From NCBI RefSeq assembly GCF_049846925.1, contig NZ_JBNCMT010000001.1:1-64000 (forward strand): a DNA stretch of 64,000 nucleotides, in the 5' to 3' direction. A program made the position numbers and the translations under genes. The stretch is from Brevibacillus_H sp049846925. GTDB taxonomy: Bacteria > Bacillota > Bacilli > Brevibacillales > Brevibacillaceae. Below are positions 43,964-52,131 of the stretch, piece by piece. Under the pieces are notes generated by a model, which made no database searches, was not told where the DNA came from, and saw nothing but the letters and a program-made list of their open reading frames with translations. Every line of letters begins with the position of its first letter. Position 1 is the stretch's first letter.

Positions 43964-44109
43964 TTGGTTCTCCCCCTCGGCCAATTTTTTCCCATTATAG
44001 CATGAACTCACCAATCGACAGCATCTCCAATAGAAAACAATGGGAATCTTATGCTATAATCCGTTTCGTGATCATAAGAGCAGATAATGAAAAGAAAGGT
44101 GGACCAGTA

Positions 44110-44763
44110 ATGTTGAAACTCATTAGCGAAATTGGTATCTCTTTAGTTACAGTACTAGCCCTCGTAGGCTGTGGTACACAAAGCACGACTCCACCCGCAG
44201 ACAAGGCACCCCAGGGACAAGTTTCACAAAAACAGTACGAAAAAGCACCGGAGATGAAAATCGATCCAACCAAGCAATATCGTGCTGTAGTCTCAACTAC
44301 CAAGGGAGATTTCACGATTGAACTGTTCACTAAGGATGCACCGAAAACAGTGAATAACTTCGTGTTTCTCTCCAATGAAAAATACTATGAAAATATTGTG
44401 TTTCACCGTATCATCAAGACCTTTATGATTCAAACAGGTGACCCTACCGGGACAGGTGGAGGTGGTCCTGGTTACAAGTTCGAGGATGAATTGAACAACG
44501 GGCATCTGTATGAACCAGGAGTCGTTGCCATGGCCAATGCGGGACCGAATACCAATGGCAGCCAATTTTTTATCGGTACAGGTGAAGACGTGAAAAACCT
44601 CAACAGCATGCCGAACTACACCATTTTCGGTAAAGTAATTGAGGGCATGGACGTAGTGGAGAAAATTGCCGCAACCCCTGTGACGAACGATCCTCACTCA
44701 GGTGAACCAAGCAAACCGACAGAAGAGGTATCGATTAAAACAATTACGATTGAAGAGAAATAA
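44110..44763 (+). CDS. Lipoprotein cyclophilin-type peptidyl-prolyl isomerase
   Basis: A 217-residue protein: signal sequence with lipobox 'LALVGC' (Cys21), a short linker, and a cyclophilin domain from residue 60. 'FTIELFTKDAPKTVNNFVFL', 'FHRIIKTFMIQTGDPTGTGG' (active-site Arg, Phe, Met, Gln), 'GVVAMANAGPNTNGSQFFI' and 'NYTIFGKVIEGMDVVEKI' are all intact. It should fold proteins on the outer face of the membrane. ATG 44110 follows AAAGGTGG. The frame extends 64 codons upstream but is unsupported. Monocistronic with a terminator. Confidence 0.93.
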   Translation: MLKLISEIGISLVTVLALVGCGTQSTTPPADKAPQGQVSQKQYEKAPEMKIDPTKQYRAVVSTTKGDFTIELFTKDAPKTVNNFVFLSNEKYYENIVFHRIIKTFMIQTGDPTGTGGGGPGYKFEDELNNGHLYEPGVVAMANAGPNTNGSQFFIGTGEDVKNLNSMPNYTIFGKVIEGMDVVEKIAATPVTNDPHSGEPSKPTEEVSIKTITIEEK

Positions 44764-44785
44764 TCGAGCTAAAAGTGGGATCAGA

Positions 44786-44831
44786 AAAAAGAGGGATTGC
44801 TCGTCATTTTTTGGAGAGCTTCCCTCTTTTT
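44786..44831. terminator. Bidirectional terminator
   Basis: AAAAAAGAGGGA / TCCCTCTTTTT with an inner GCTC/GAGC stem, between the converging cyclophilin and solute-binding genes. Confidence 0.85.
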
Positions 44832-44860
44832 GTTGTTGAAACCGATTTTCAGTTTTCTAC

Positions 44861-46498
44861 CTATTTATCCTTGCTCGCCCACTTATAATCGATTAAACCT
44901 AATCCATCCAGGACAACACCCTTAACCTTTTCATTCTGTACCCAGGAACTAGTGTAATAGTAGATCGGAATCACAGGCATCTCTTCCATAATAATTTGTT
45001 CCGCTTGCTTTAACAGTTCATTGCGTTTGGCTGGATCTCGTTCCAGTTGGGATTGATCGAGCAGTTCTTTATATTTGATGTTTTCCCAATTCGTATCATT
45101 GCTTCCGCCTTTTTTGTCCTTAAACAATTCGAGGAAGTTTATCGGGTCATTGAAGTCACCCAACCAGCCCATTCGTCCGATCTGATAGTTGCCTTGATGC
45201 AAGTCTTCTATATATGACATCCATTCCTTGTTTTCCAGCTTTACATCGACACCTAGGGAATTTTTCCACTGATGCTGAATGGTTTCCGCAATTCGCTTAT
45301 GTCCTTCTGATGTATTAAATGAGTAAGTAATCGGTGGAAGCTGCTTCAACCCCAACTCATTCAACCCTTCTTGCAAAAGTTGTTTCGCTTTTACTGTGTC
45401 GTTGTCCTTGAAATACCCTTCTTGCTGCAATGGCATGCTTAAAGGAACGACTCCAGTGGCTGGGAGATTGGACGGTTTTACTTGCCCGATCACTTCCGCC
45501 CGATTCACTGCATAAGCAAAAGCCTTGCGAATTTTCGCATTGTTGAAAGGCGGTTTCTCCGTATTCAGCTTTAACCAATAGACACCTGCGATCGACTTCG
45601 TATGTAACAATCCCTCTTTTTTGTAGGCACCATACAAATCTTCTGGAAGATTCCCAAGAGGATCTCCCGCCCAATCCAGCTCACCCGTATTAAACATGGA
45701 TACCATATCATACTCATCTTCGATATACAAAAAATTGATTCCATCCAACTTCACGGATTGCTTGTCCCAGTACTGTTGATTTTTTGCCAAAACAAGGTGT
45801 GATTGATCTTCCATGCTTTTGATCGTGAATGGACCATTGCTTACGTGTGTTTTTGCATCATTTGCCCATCCTGGATTTGCGGAAACGACTTTTTTGTTTA
45901 CCGGATAATAAGTAGGAAAAGCTGTCAGCTCCAGGAAGTACGGTGTCGGATTTTCAAGCGTAACCTGAAGTGTTTTGGCATCTAACGCTTTGATTCCGAC
46001 CTCATCGAGCGATCCTTCGCCTTTATTTACCTTTTCTGCATTTTTGATATAGTACATCTGATACGCATAATTGGCTGCAGTTTTAGGATCAAGCTCACGC
46101 TTCCAGGCAAATTCAAAATCGTGCGCAGTGACAGTCTCACCATTACTCCATTTCGCATCCCGGATGGTGAAAGTATACGTTTTGAGATCGGCAGATACAT
46201 CAATTTTTTCTGCCATCGATAGATGTGTTTGTCCATCTGCACCTGTCCGTGTCAGGCCATCAAATGTCGCACGAATAATGGCAAATGAACTGCTATCTTC
46301 TCCCAATGCCGGGTCAAAGGAAATCATGGCAGGAATGCTTGTTGTGATTGCATTTCCTTTGATAAATTCCGGTAATTCATGATTGCTTTCCACACTTGGT
46401 GTTGTGCCATCTCCCAGGCCGGTTGTGTTCTGATACGCTGCTCCCGTATTAATTGAAGCAGTCGTAAGTAATGCAGTAACTAGTGCAACGAATTTCAT
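44861..46498 (-). CDS. Oligopeptide ABC transporter substrate-binding protein
   Basis: A 545-residue OppA/DppE-type (SBP family 5) protein: 'SFDPALGEDSSSFAIIRATF', 'DGLTRTGADGQTHLSMAEKI', 'YTFTIRDAKWSNGETVTAHD' and 'FEFAWKRELDPKTAANYAY'. The N-terminus 'MKFVALVTALLTTASINTGA' looks like an ordinary signal peptide, and there is no lipobox: the whole protein appears to contain no Cys. Gram-positive members are usually lipoproteins, so this one may be released or cell-wall held, or the start may be misplaced. No permease or ATPase genes are adjacent. Confidence 0.88.
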   Translation of the reverse strand: MKFVALVTALLTTASINTGAAYQNTTGLGDGTTPSVESNHELPEFIKGNAITTSIPAMISFDPALGEDSSSFAIIRATFDGLTRTGADGQTHLSMAEKIDVSADLKTYTFTIRDAKWSNGETVTAHDFEFAWKRELDPKTAANYAYQMYYIKNAEKVNKGEGSLDEVGIKALDAKTLQVTLENPTPYFLELTAFPTYYPVNKKVVSANPGWANDAKTHVSNGPFTIKSMEDQSHLVLAKNQQYWDKQSVKLDGINFLYIEDEYDMVSMFNTGELDWAGDPLGNLPEDLYGAYKKEGLLHTKSIAGVYWLKLNTEKPPFNNAKIRKAFAYAVNRAEVIGQVKPSNLPATGVVPLSMPLQQEGYFKDNDTVKAKQLLQEGLNELGLKQLPPITYSFNTSEGHKRIAETIQHQWKNSLGVDVKLENKEWMSYIEDLHQGNYQIGRMGWLGDFNDPINFLELFKDKKGGSNDTNWENIKYKELLDQSQLERDPAKRNELLKQAEQIIMEEMPVIPIYYYTSSWVQNEKVKGVVLDGLGLIDYKWASKDK

Positions 46499-46695
46499 GA
46501 TTCCTATCCTCCAAACTTGGAAAATCTTTTCAACATGATCTACTATACCATTATCTAATCATCCAGTACTTGCCTTTTTAAAAAGATTTTCCAACAATCT
46601 CCTATTGAGGTTACTCCAATACGTGCGTATACTTGCACATGACCAATTCGCCTCCACGAAGCCGCAAGCGATCGACAGCGAAAAGGAGTGATTTT

Positions 46696-47217
46696 ATGTT
46701 TACAAAAAAGATGGCGCTATTGCGCTTTTTGTTTTTATTAGGCACTATGACGATTAGTATTTTAGGCGTTGTAGCATCACCGACGGAAGCAATTGCCCCA
46801 AGTCGTATTCCTCATGGGGTTCTTGAATTTCAAAACAACAAAAAAGTTGTTGAATCAACTTTATCTGATAAAGAAATGGAAATGTTAGCTCAATTGGTCT
46901 ATGCAGAAGGTCGTGGTGAACCATTTGAAGGTCAAGTTGCTATTGCCGCAGTTGTATTGAATCGTTTGGATAGTGGAAAATTTTCCGACGACCTAAATGG
47001 TGTTATCTTTGAGAAAAATGCTTTTTCTGTGGTACAAGACGGCAAGCTTCCTGCAAAAACAGATGATACGGCACGAAAAGCTGTGAAGGAAGCCATTCGA
47101 GGAAAAGACCCTTCAATGGGTTCGCTTTACTTCTTTAATCCAGAAACGGCCACTTCCAGTTGGATTTGGAGCCGCCAAAAAGCAACTCACATTGGAAACC
47201 ATATTTTTTCTAAGTAA
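46696..47217 (+). CDS. Exported SleB/CwlJ-type cell wall hydrolase
   Basis: A 173-residue protein: signal peptide (residues 1-33), a short linker, and the Hydrolase_2 domain 'LAQLVYAEGRGEPFEGQVA', with catalytic Glu71, 'VVLNRLDSGKFSDDLNGVIF' and 'SLYFFNPETATSSWIWSR'. The domain belongs to lytic enzymes of spore cortex and cell wall; there is no LysM or peptidoglycan-binding domain. ATG 46696 follows AAAAGGAG. Roles in germination or growth are both possible. Confidence 0.88.
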   Translation: MFTKKMALLRFLFLLGTMTISILGVVASPTEAIAPSRIPHGVLEFQNNKKVVESTLSDKEMEMLAQLVYAEGRGEPFEGQVAIAAVVLNRLDSGKFSDDLNGVIFEKNAFSVVQDGKLPAKTDDTARKAVKEAIRGKDPSMGSLYFFNPETATSSWIWSRQKATHIGNHIFSK

Positions 47218-47260
47218 AATTCACCTTATTTTATTTTTGCTTAATCCCTTCTTTATTTTT

Positions 47261-47277
47261 GTTTGATATTATCAAAC
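47261..47277. repeat. Perfect 17-base palindrome
   Basis: GTTTGATA-T-TATCAAAC, 44 bases after the hydrolase stop. It has no T-tract and may be an operator for the possible small RNA downstream. Confidence 0.4.
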
Positions 47278-47340
47278 CTGTAAGCGACGTTTCATCGTAT
47301 TTGAGAAGTTGCTGTAGACCGTTTTCATTAAAGCATGCCT

Positions 47341-47509
47341 ACGCGGTAAGCATGCTCATGTCCAAGGACTTGGTCATGCCTACCGCGTGCGAAGTTTTAT
47401 GCAGTTAAACAATCGGGTGAGAGCGATTGCTTAACTTGAACGATACGGCTTTTTTCTCAAACCCCCAAACTTGACATCTCATTGATACCCAGTGAGATGT
47501 TCTTTTTTT
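47341..47509 (+). ncRNA. Candidate small RNA with three hairpins
   Basis: In a 440-base gene-free stretch, three stems follow in order: a long imperfect hairpin ACGCGGTA (47341-47348) / TACCGCGT (47381-47388) with inner GCATG/CATGC and GTCC/GGAC stems; CAATCG/CGATTG at 47408-47427; and a strong terminator ACATCTCA/TGAGATGT then seven T (47474-47509). No protein gene ends just before this terminator, which is why I suggest a small RNA. The 140-residue minus-strand frame across it looks like a shadow. Promoter not identified. Confidence 0.4.
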
Positions 47510-47660
47510 ATTTATTAATAAAGAAATGTAAAAACTTATACAAAGAAAGAAACTTCTTCGCCATTTTCGGCATGAAGGGGTTTTGGCGTTCTTTTGTTGC
47601 CCAAAAGAGTACGAATCCATTATGATTAAACCATCAGGGACAAAAAGGATGGTCGTCGTT

Positions 47661-47756
47661 GTGAGTATTTCAACTGTGTATGTCATTTTATTTATTTTCG
47701 CCGTATTGTTTTTGTCTGTAATTATGTGGGGTTCGGTTGGCAATCGAAAGAAGTAA
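47661..47756 (+). CDS. 31-residue membrane peptide
   Basis: GTG 47661 encodes 'SISTVYVILFIFAVLFLSVI' then 'MWGSVGNRKK': one membrane helix with a basic end. AAAAAGGA lies 11 bases upstream and a terminator follows 26 bases after the stop, giving a complete short transcription unit. The size and topology resemble small subunits such as CydX, KdpF or YbgT-like proteins, but no partner is adjacent. Confidence 0.55.
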   Translation: MSISTVYVILFIFAVLFLSVIMWGSVGNRKK

Positions 47757-47781
47757 TAAGGAATCCGAATCCCCATCACTA

Positions 47782-47814
47782 AAACCTCAGCCCTTGTTGG
47801 TTGAGGCTTTTTTA
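47782..47814 (+). terminator. Rho-independent terminator
   Basis: AACCTCA / TGAGGCTT stem followed by six T, after the 31-residue membrane peptide. Confidence 0.8.
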
Positions 47815-47939
47815 ATGACCCCTTCATCCGTGTAGCAGAGTTCTTCTGTAATGAAAAGTCTTATATTTGCTTCATTGTTTTTCTATACTACATGACAAGG
47901 CGCCTTAAATAGTTACATTGGAAAGGGTGGCACTACGTT

Positions 47940-48587
47940 ATGTCGAAAGCTTTTAAAATGGAATATCCCAAAATTCCCTCAGAATTGAAGGAAGTAAATT
48001 TTCAAGAATACTTTTCCGAAGAAGAACCATACATCATGGACAGTATGATTGCTGATATGGTTATTGATGATGGATCCATTGAAAAACTGACTTTATCTAG
48101 AGTCTCTTTTAGAGAAGTGAAACTCACCCATTCCTCATTTAAAAAGATTGATATGGCGGATGTTATTTTTGAGAACTGTGACTTGTCCAATACCAGCTTT
48201 ACTGAAGGCATTATTCATCGGGTTACTTTTAAAAACTGTAAGTTATTAGGCCTTGATCTATCGAATGCGAATCTTAAAAATGTTACTTTTGATCATTGCC
48301 TTTTAAATCTGAGTGAGTTTATCGAGGCAAAACTAAAGAAGGTAGTATTTGACCACTCTATTTTGCAGAGTGCCAACTATTATGATTGTAGTTTTGAGAA
48401 AGTCCAGTTTGTTCATTGTGATATAAATGATATTGACTTTACACAGACTGTGTTGAATGGAATCGATTTAAGTACATGTACTTTTGATCGAATCAATGTG
48501 AGTGCAAATAATTTAAGAGGCTGTGTCGTTTCTCCTGAACAAGCGATTTCATTCGCATCTTTATTAGGACTAACTGTTAAACAATAA
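47940..48587 (+). CDS. Qnr-like pentapeptide-repeat protein
   Basis: A 215-residue protein built from about 30 pentapeptide repeats of A(D/N)LxX type ('CDLSNTSFTEGIIHRVTF', 'LDLSNANLKNVTFDHC'). It ends in 'LRGCVVSPEQAISFASLLGL', a helical tail like that closing Qnr proteins (typically 214-219 residues). Such proteins mimic DNA and protect gyrase or topoisomerase IV; chromosomal Qnr-like genes occur in several Gram-positives. A break in the repeats near residues 115-120 may hold a loop. Other pentapeptide proteins have unrelated roles, so protection is inference. The ribosome site is GGAAAGGGTGG. Confidence 0.8.
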   Translation: MSKAFKMEYPKIPSELKEVNFQEYFSEEEPYIMDSMIADMVIDDGSIEKLTLSRVSFREVKLTHSSFKKIDMADVIFENCDLSNTSFTEGIIHRVTFKNCKLLGLDLSNANLKNVTFDHCLLNLSEFIEAKLKKVVFDHSILQSANYYDCSFEKVQFVHCDINDIDFTQTVLNGIDLSTCTFDRINVSANNLRGCVVSPEQAISFASLLGLTVKQ

Positions 48588-48782
48588 AAAAGAGACGTCT
48601 GATTTGTTTTCACAAATTAGACGTCCCCGATGCTTCTCTTCTTTTCTTCGCATTTCAATCGCTGGTCGTTCTGGTTTTCGTTCCACTGGATTAACGCCAT
48701 TCCATGATCCTCGCTTCAGCCCCGGATCCATTTTCCCTTCCCGTACCATCTTATTGCGCATTCGTTTTGCTTTACTTGCCAT
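48570..48782 (-). CDS. Small basic protein, C-terminus reading through a terminator
   Basis: A 70-residue basic protein: 'MASKAKRMRNKMVREGKMDP' and 'GLKRGSWNGVNPVERKPERP', a pattern seen in short conserved Bacilli proteins of unknown function. ATG 48782 follows AGGAGATGATAAAA. The last 16 residues are encoded by the terminator hairpin 48593-48628 and beyond, overlapping the end of the convergent pentapeptide gene. The ancestral stop was probably upstream and has been lost by substitution or frameshift. Confidence 0.65.
   Translation of the reverse strand: MASKAKRMRNKMVREGKMDPGLKRGSWNGVNPVERKPERPAIEMRRKEEKHRGRLICENKSDVSFLLFNS
48593..48628 (-). terminator. Terminator hairpin inside the 3' end of the small basic gene
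   Basis: GACGTCTGATTTGT / ACAAATTAGACGTC with a TTTC loop; the T-tract is on the minus strand (six A at 48587-48592). Confidence 0.8.
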
Positions 48783-48829
48783 TTTTATCATCTCCTATAA
48801 TAAAGGTATTCATATTATACATCAGGATA

Positions 48830-49141
48830 TTATAAACCAAACAGTGACTTCAAGATTTTCATAATGACATGAGTGCCAGAGTCTTGAGGGTACAGAATTA
48901 ATGCAACCATTATTGTCAATATCGACATCCAACCCCAATTTATGCGGTAGACAAAGTCTCCAGATTTTTTCCTCCAATTTATAAAAGCAAGAATGATCGC
49001 ACAGTTAATTGTTATTGTAATTGGCAAAGAAAAGATTCTACCCAATCCAGTGTGTGGGAAAAATTCTAATAACAAAAACAGAGTAAGAATGGTTGGTAAG
49101 AAAGCTATCAAGAAGACAAAAATTCTTGTAATTACTTTCAT
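48830..49141 (-). CDS. Small membrane protein
   Basis: A 103-residue protein with three membrane helices ('IFVFLIAFLPTILTLFLLL', 'ITITINCAIILAFI', 'GWMSILTIMVALILY'). ATG 49141 follows AAGGAGAGG. No family recognised. It starts 28 bases after the phosphatase gene and may share its transcript. Confidence 0.6.
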   Translation of the reverse strand: MKVITRIFVFLIAFLPTILTLFLLLEFFPHTGLGRIFSLPITITINCAIILAFINWRKKSGDFVYRINWGWMSILTIMVALILYPQDSGTHVIMKILKSLFGL

Positions 49142-49169
49142 AAACACCTCTCCTTCGGGTGAACCTTTA

Positions 49170-49742
49170 CTATACATGCCACATTTTTTGAACCGCTACT
49201 AACTTCTGTTCATTGAATTCCATGCGGTATACATCTGGTTTTGTCGTTTGCAGTAAAAAATTAAAATCGTACTGGTCATTAAAATATCCCATCATTAATG
49301 TCATTACTGCTCCATGAGTGCCTATCGCTATTTTTCGTCCTTGATAGATCTTTAATAATTCTTGTAAAACCTTAATTGCACGCTTCTGACAATCTGAATT
49401 CGACTCCGCATCTTCTAAAGCATAGGACGGTTCAGAAAACGACTTCTTTATCAACGGCATTAATTCGTCATCAGGCATTCTCTTGTCTTCATTAGAAAAA
49501 ATTCTTTCTTTTAGATCTTCATATACTAAAACATCTTTTCCCGAACATCGAGCTAACTCTTGAATCGTTAAGATTGCTCGTTCATATGGACTTGAAACAA
49601 AAACCTCGATTCCTTCTCCCTTTAATAATTCAGTAATACGAGTGGCATCTGATTTTCCTTTTTCGGTTAACCCTCTTGTTCTTTCCGTTCCTTCCGTCTT
49701 CGGCGATTCGCCATGTCTTACCATGTAAATGAAAGTTGTCAT
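49170..49742 (-). CDS. Histidine phosphatase (phosphoglycerate mutase-like)
   Basis: A 190-residue enzyme with the phosphohistidine motif 'MVRHGES' (His10), 'RGLTEKGKSDATRITELLKG', 'VFVSSPYERAILTIQELA' and the second catalytic His in 'IAIGTHGAVMTLMMG'. Broad-specificity phosphatases of this kind are common in Bacilli. The ATG at 49742 is five bases after GGAGG; the longer frame overlaps it. Confidence 0.88.
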   Translation of the reverse strand: MTTFIYMVRHGESPKTEGTERTRGLTEKGKSDATRITELLKGEGIEVFVSSPYERAILTIQELARCSGKDVLVYEDLKERIFSNEDKRMPDDELMPLIKKSFSEPSYALEDAESNSDCQKRAIKVLQELLKIYQGRKIAIGTHGAVMTLMMGYFNDQYDFNFLLQTTKPDVYRMEFNEQKLVAVQKMWHV

Positions 49743-49789
49743 CATTGCCTCCATGAAATGCTTCTCAATTTTTTTAGTGGAAGAAGTTT

Positions 49790-50080
49790 TTAGATCTCTT
49801 TAAAAATTCTCAAAGCTACTGCTGCCATTTCTTTAATCTTATCAATATCTAAATCTTCAATCTCAAATTGTTTTATTATACTTTCAAAGTAAGACCAATC
49901 GTTATTATCATAAATACATTTAATTTCTTTAATTAATTCAGAAAAGGTTTCCACTCCTTCTATATCAATATATAACCTTGCTAATTTTTCAAAGCCAGCT
50001 TCATCTGAAGTATGACGACCAGTTGAAAAGCAGACAATATAATGCTCAAAGTAATTATCAGGGTACTTTTTATTTTCCAT
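49790..50080 (-). CDS. Small acidic protein, possibly CdiI-like immunity
   Basis: A 96-residue acidic protein: 'YPDNYFEHYIVCFSTGRHTS', 'LARLYIDIEGVETFSELIKE', 'DNNDWSYFESIIKQFEI'. The opening and length recall contact-dependent-inhibition immunity proteins, but the resemblance is loose. ATG follows GAGGTGATATAGA. It lies in a run of accessory genes separated by repeats, with no toxin gene beside it. Confidence 0.45.
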   Translation of the reverse strand: MENKKYPDNYFEHYIVCFSTGRHTSDEAGFEKLARLYIDIEGVETFSELIKEIKCIYDNNDWSYFESIIKQFEIEDLDIDKIKEMAAVALRIFKEI

Positions 50081-50096
50081 TCTATATCACCTCATA

Positions 50097-50137
50097 GATC
50101 TCGACTCAAGTACAACCACCGCAACGTTTCCGTTAGG
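50097..50137. repeat. CGTTAG-ended intergenic repeat D
   Basis: Fills the gap between two immunity-like genes: starts GATCTCGACTCAAG and ends AACGTTTCCGTTAGG. On the minus strand it reads CCTAACGG... right after a gene's stop. It shares the CGTTAG end and GATCTC block with copies A and B, but not their middle. Confidence 0.4.
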
Positions 50138-50162
50138 TTAAGAAAGCATTCCGAGAGTAATT

Positions 50163-50771
50163 CTATTTTTCTATTGATCTGTTTTGAAGCTCAGAGAAAT
50201 ATGGCGATTTTAGCTGCTTAAGAACTTCTAAAGCAGCCAGCCTTTGATATTTCATTCCTGTATTCCAGGATTCAATTGCACATTGTTCTGCATACTTTGA
50301 ATTTATAATTCCAAGTGCTAACAGTGCTCTTCTTTTTACATACTCATTTTGGTCTTGATAATACTTAAGGATAATCTCCTCAACATCTGCATGGGTTGAT
50401 AAGCACTTCGTTAGATAATTGGCCAGTTGCCATTTAGTATCAGAATCTGGGTAAGCAATACCTTCTTTGCCTAAAAAATACAACCTTTCGGGAAAATCGG
50501 TGATCTTACGAATGAGTAATTCACTTTCATTATCTCTTCCAATAATAAAAAGCAAATTATTAACTGTTCGGTGGTCCCAAGAACGACAAGATGTAGTTTC
50601 AATTAATTTATCAAATATTGTATATATTAGTTCCCAATTTGGAAACGAAACTTCCCATTCAAATTCATGCTTAATCGTCTTAGACCATTGCCAAAAAGTA
50701 TCTACTTGTTCGTCTAGTTTCTGGAATATATTTTTACTTGGATCATGAATAATCTTATACCAATCGTCCAT
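50163..50771 (-). CDS. HEAT-repeat-like protein
   Basis: A 202-residue helical protein. The C-terminal half, 'KYYQDQNEYVKRRALLALGI' and 'WNTGMKYQRLAALEVLKQLK', has paired helices of HEAT/armadillo type; the first half is also helical. Proteins like this occur as immunity proteins beside polymorphic toxins and as orphans. ATG 50771 follows AAGGAGGTGG. Half-repeat A lies directly upstream and repeat D downstream. Confidence 0.6.
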   Translation of the reverse strand: MDDWYKIIHDPSKNIFQKLDEQVDTFWQWSKTIKHEFEWEVSFPNWELIYTIFDKLIETTSCRSWDHRTVNNLLFIIGRDNESELLIRKITDFPERLYFLGKEGIAYPDSDTKWQLANYLTKCLSTHADVEEIILKYYQDQNEYVKRRALLALGIINSKYAEQCAIESWNTGMKYQRLAALEVLKQLKSPYFSELQNRSIEK

Positions 50772-50785
50772 GATCCACCTCCTTA

Positions 50786-50825
50786 GTCTCGTGTTTTGGC
50801 TTATTGAGCTCTTGATCTTCGTTAG
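50786..50825. repeat. CGTTAG-ended intergenic repeat A (right half)
   Basis: TCTCGTGTTTTGGC then GAGCTCTTGATCTTCGTTAG, matching the right half of repeat B (56753-56790) in all but a few positions. It sits between the broken kinase gene and the HEAT gene. Confidence 0.6.
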
Positions 50826-50837
50826 ATTCCTGTTAGT

Positions 50838-51361
50838 TTACTCCCCCCTATATTGATGATTGGTCATAATAGATTTTATGATAAATGACAGTGCTTCAGG
50901 ACCGTACATACTCGTATCCAGCTTATATCTTTCACTGAGTCCTGACTGCAAAAACTCGTCTATTAACTTCAAGCTGCGTTCCCCCATGCGTTGTTCTGGA
51001 ACTCTCATTTGGTCTCTTCGCAATAAGGTTTCTTTTTCGGTCCATAATACCACATAAACAATATTCACTTCGGAATCAGCAAGGTTATCTTTAAGCTGAG
51101 CTACGTCACTTGGGAATGCTACATAGTCAATTACAACATCGATTCGGTTTTCAAGGAAGTTTTCGTCAGGCAGAAGATGTTCTTCCAAATAAGGGAGAGT
51201 TCTGTTTTGCTTTCCCACGGTTTCTCTCGCCCATTGATGTGCATATGATTAATTTCATCCCCTGATATGCGTGCACTGTTTGAGAGTGTTTTTACAAGCT
51301 CATGTGATGTTGTCGACTTACCGACTCCTGCAGGTCCTGATAGAACATACACTTTTTTCAT
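50838..51361 (-). pseudogene. Frame-shifted P-loop kinase-like gene
   Basis: ATG 51361 encodes 'KKVYVLSGPAGVGKSTTSHE' (Walker A at residues 9-17) and 'NGREKPWESKTELSLIWKNI'. This frame stops early, but the overlapping frame carries on as 'FLENRIDVVIDYVAF', 'VVLWTEKETLLRRDQMRVPE' and 'RMGERSLKLIDEF' to 50838. The total is one base short of 175 codons. A single A restored in the AAAA run at 51160-51163 joins the two into one 174-residue nucleotide or small-molecule kinase. Either a real recent mutation or a sequencing error. Confidence 0.75.
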
Positions 51362-51561
51362 TTCAGTTCTCCTGATTCAATTTTTAGTATTTTAATAAAT
51401 TAAACTAATCACTACAGGGTATTGCCCCTTTTCGTAGAGACCATACCAACCACTACTCTCTTTACCTTGTGTTTATATGGAGCCTTAGAACGTCCATTTC
51501 AGTACCCATGCACATCAATATAAAAGTAATCTTACCCTTCTTCTACATCATAATGAAGCTT

Positions 51562-51999
51562 TCATTTTAACCTCTTTCTCTTTCCACCAATCACTTTTTG
51601 TATATCTTCATATATGGCTTCAAATTCATCATGAACCCATGGTGTATTGGACACTACTCCCCCACCCATTCCACCAGCAACTGATTCTCCGATCTCTCTT
51701 ATCTCATAATAAATTCCCTTACCCTCGCCGTCGTTACATTCCCAAGCAATCTTATCCAAATCATCTAATAAGTTCTCTAAACTTTCCTTATCACATTTAA
51801 TTAAGTCCATAGGGCAAACCAGATAAATTTGTCCTCCCCAATCTCCTTCCAAAATCACAACTGAATTTTTGATTCTTATTGCTTGTTCGTAATTCTCAAT
51901 AAATCGATGTTCTAAATTATGTGCTTCATTTATCAAATGTCTTACAGGACTATGTGAATTGGGAATAGCTTTTTCGTCTTTCTTACCATTTGCACCCAT
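51562..51999 (-). CDS. Uncharacterised protein
   Basis: A 145-residue soluble protein: 'VRHLINEAHNLEHRFIENYE', 'DWGGQIYLVCPMDLIKC' and a Gly-rich 'ESVAGGMGGGVVSNTPWVHD', ending in a basic tail. ATG 51999 follows GGAG at six bases. Composition and setting suggest an immunity-like or accessory protein, but no family is recognised. The stretch 51362-51561 upstream of the kinase holds no gene. Confidence 0.5.
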   Translation of the reverse strand: MGANGKKDEKAIPNSHSPVRHLINEAHNLEHRFIENYEQAIRIKNSVVILEGDWGGQIYLVCPMDLIKCDKESLENLLDDLDKIAWECNDGEGKGIYYEIREIGESVAGGMGGGVVSNTPWVHDEFEAIYEDIQKVIGGKRKRLK

Positions 52000-52131
52000 T
52001 ATTTGCTCCATTTCTTTTTATAATATCATTCTTAAAAAATGAAAAACCGCTTACCTTTAACACATTAATTATTTATGGCAGCCCCTTGGAGTGAATTTGT
52101 TTAAGATCCCGTAAAATCTAGTCCAAAACAA

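Noticed and set aside
43964..44109. SAM riboswitch or T-box before the trans-sulfuration gene
   Set aside because: The leader is too short and shows none of the conserved boxes.
47405..47827. 140-codon minus-strand frame
   Set aside because: It crosses two terminators and the 31-residue membrane peptide gene, and has no ribosome site.
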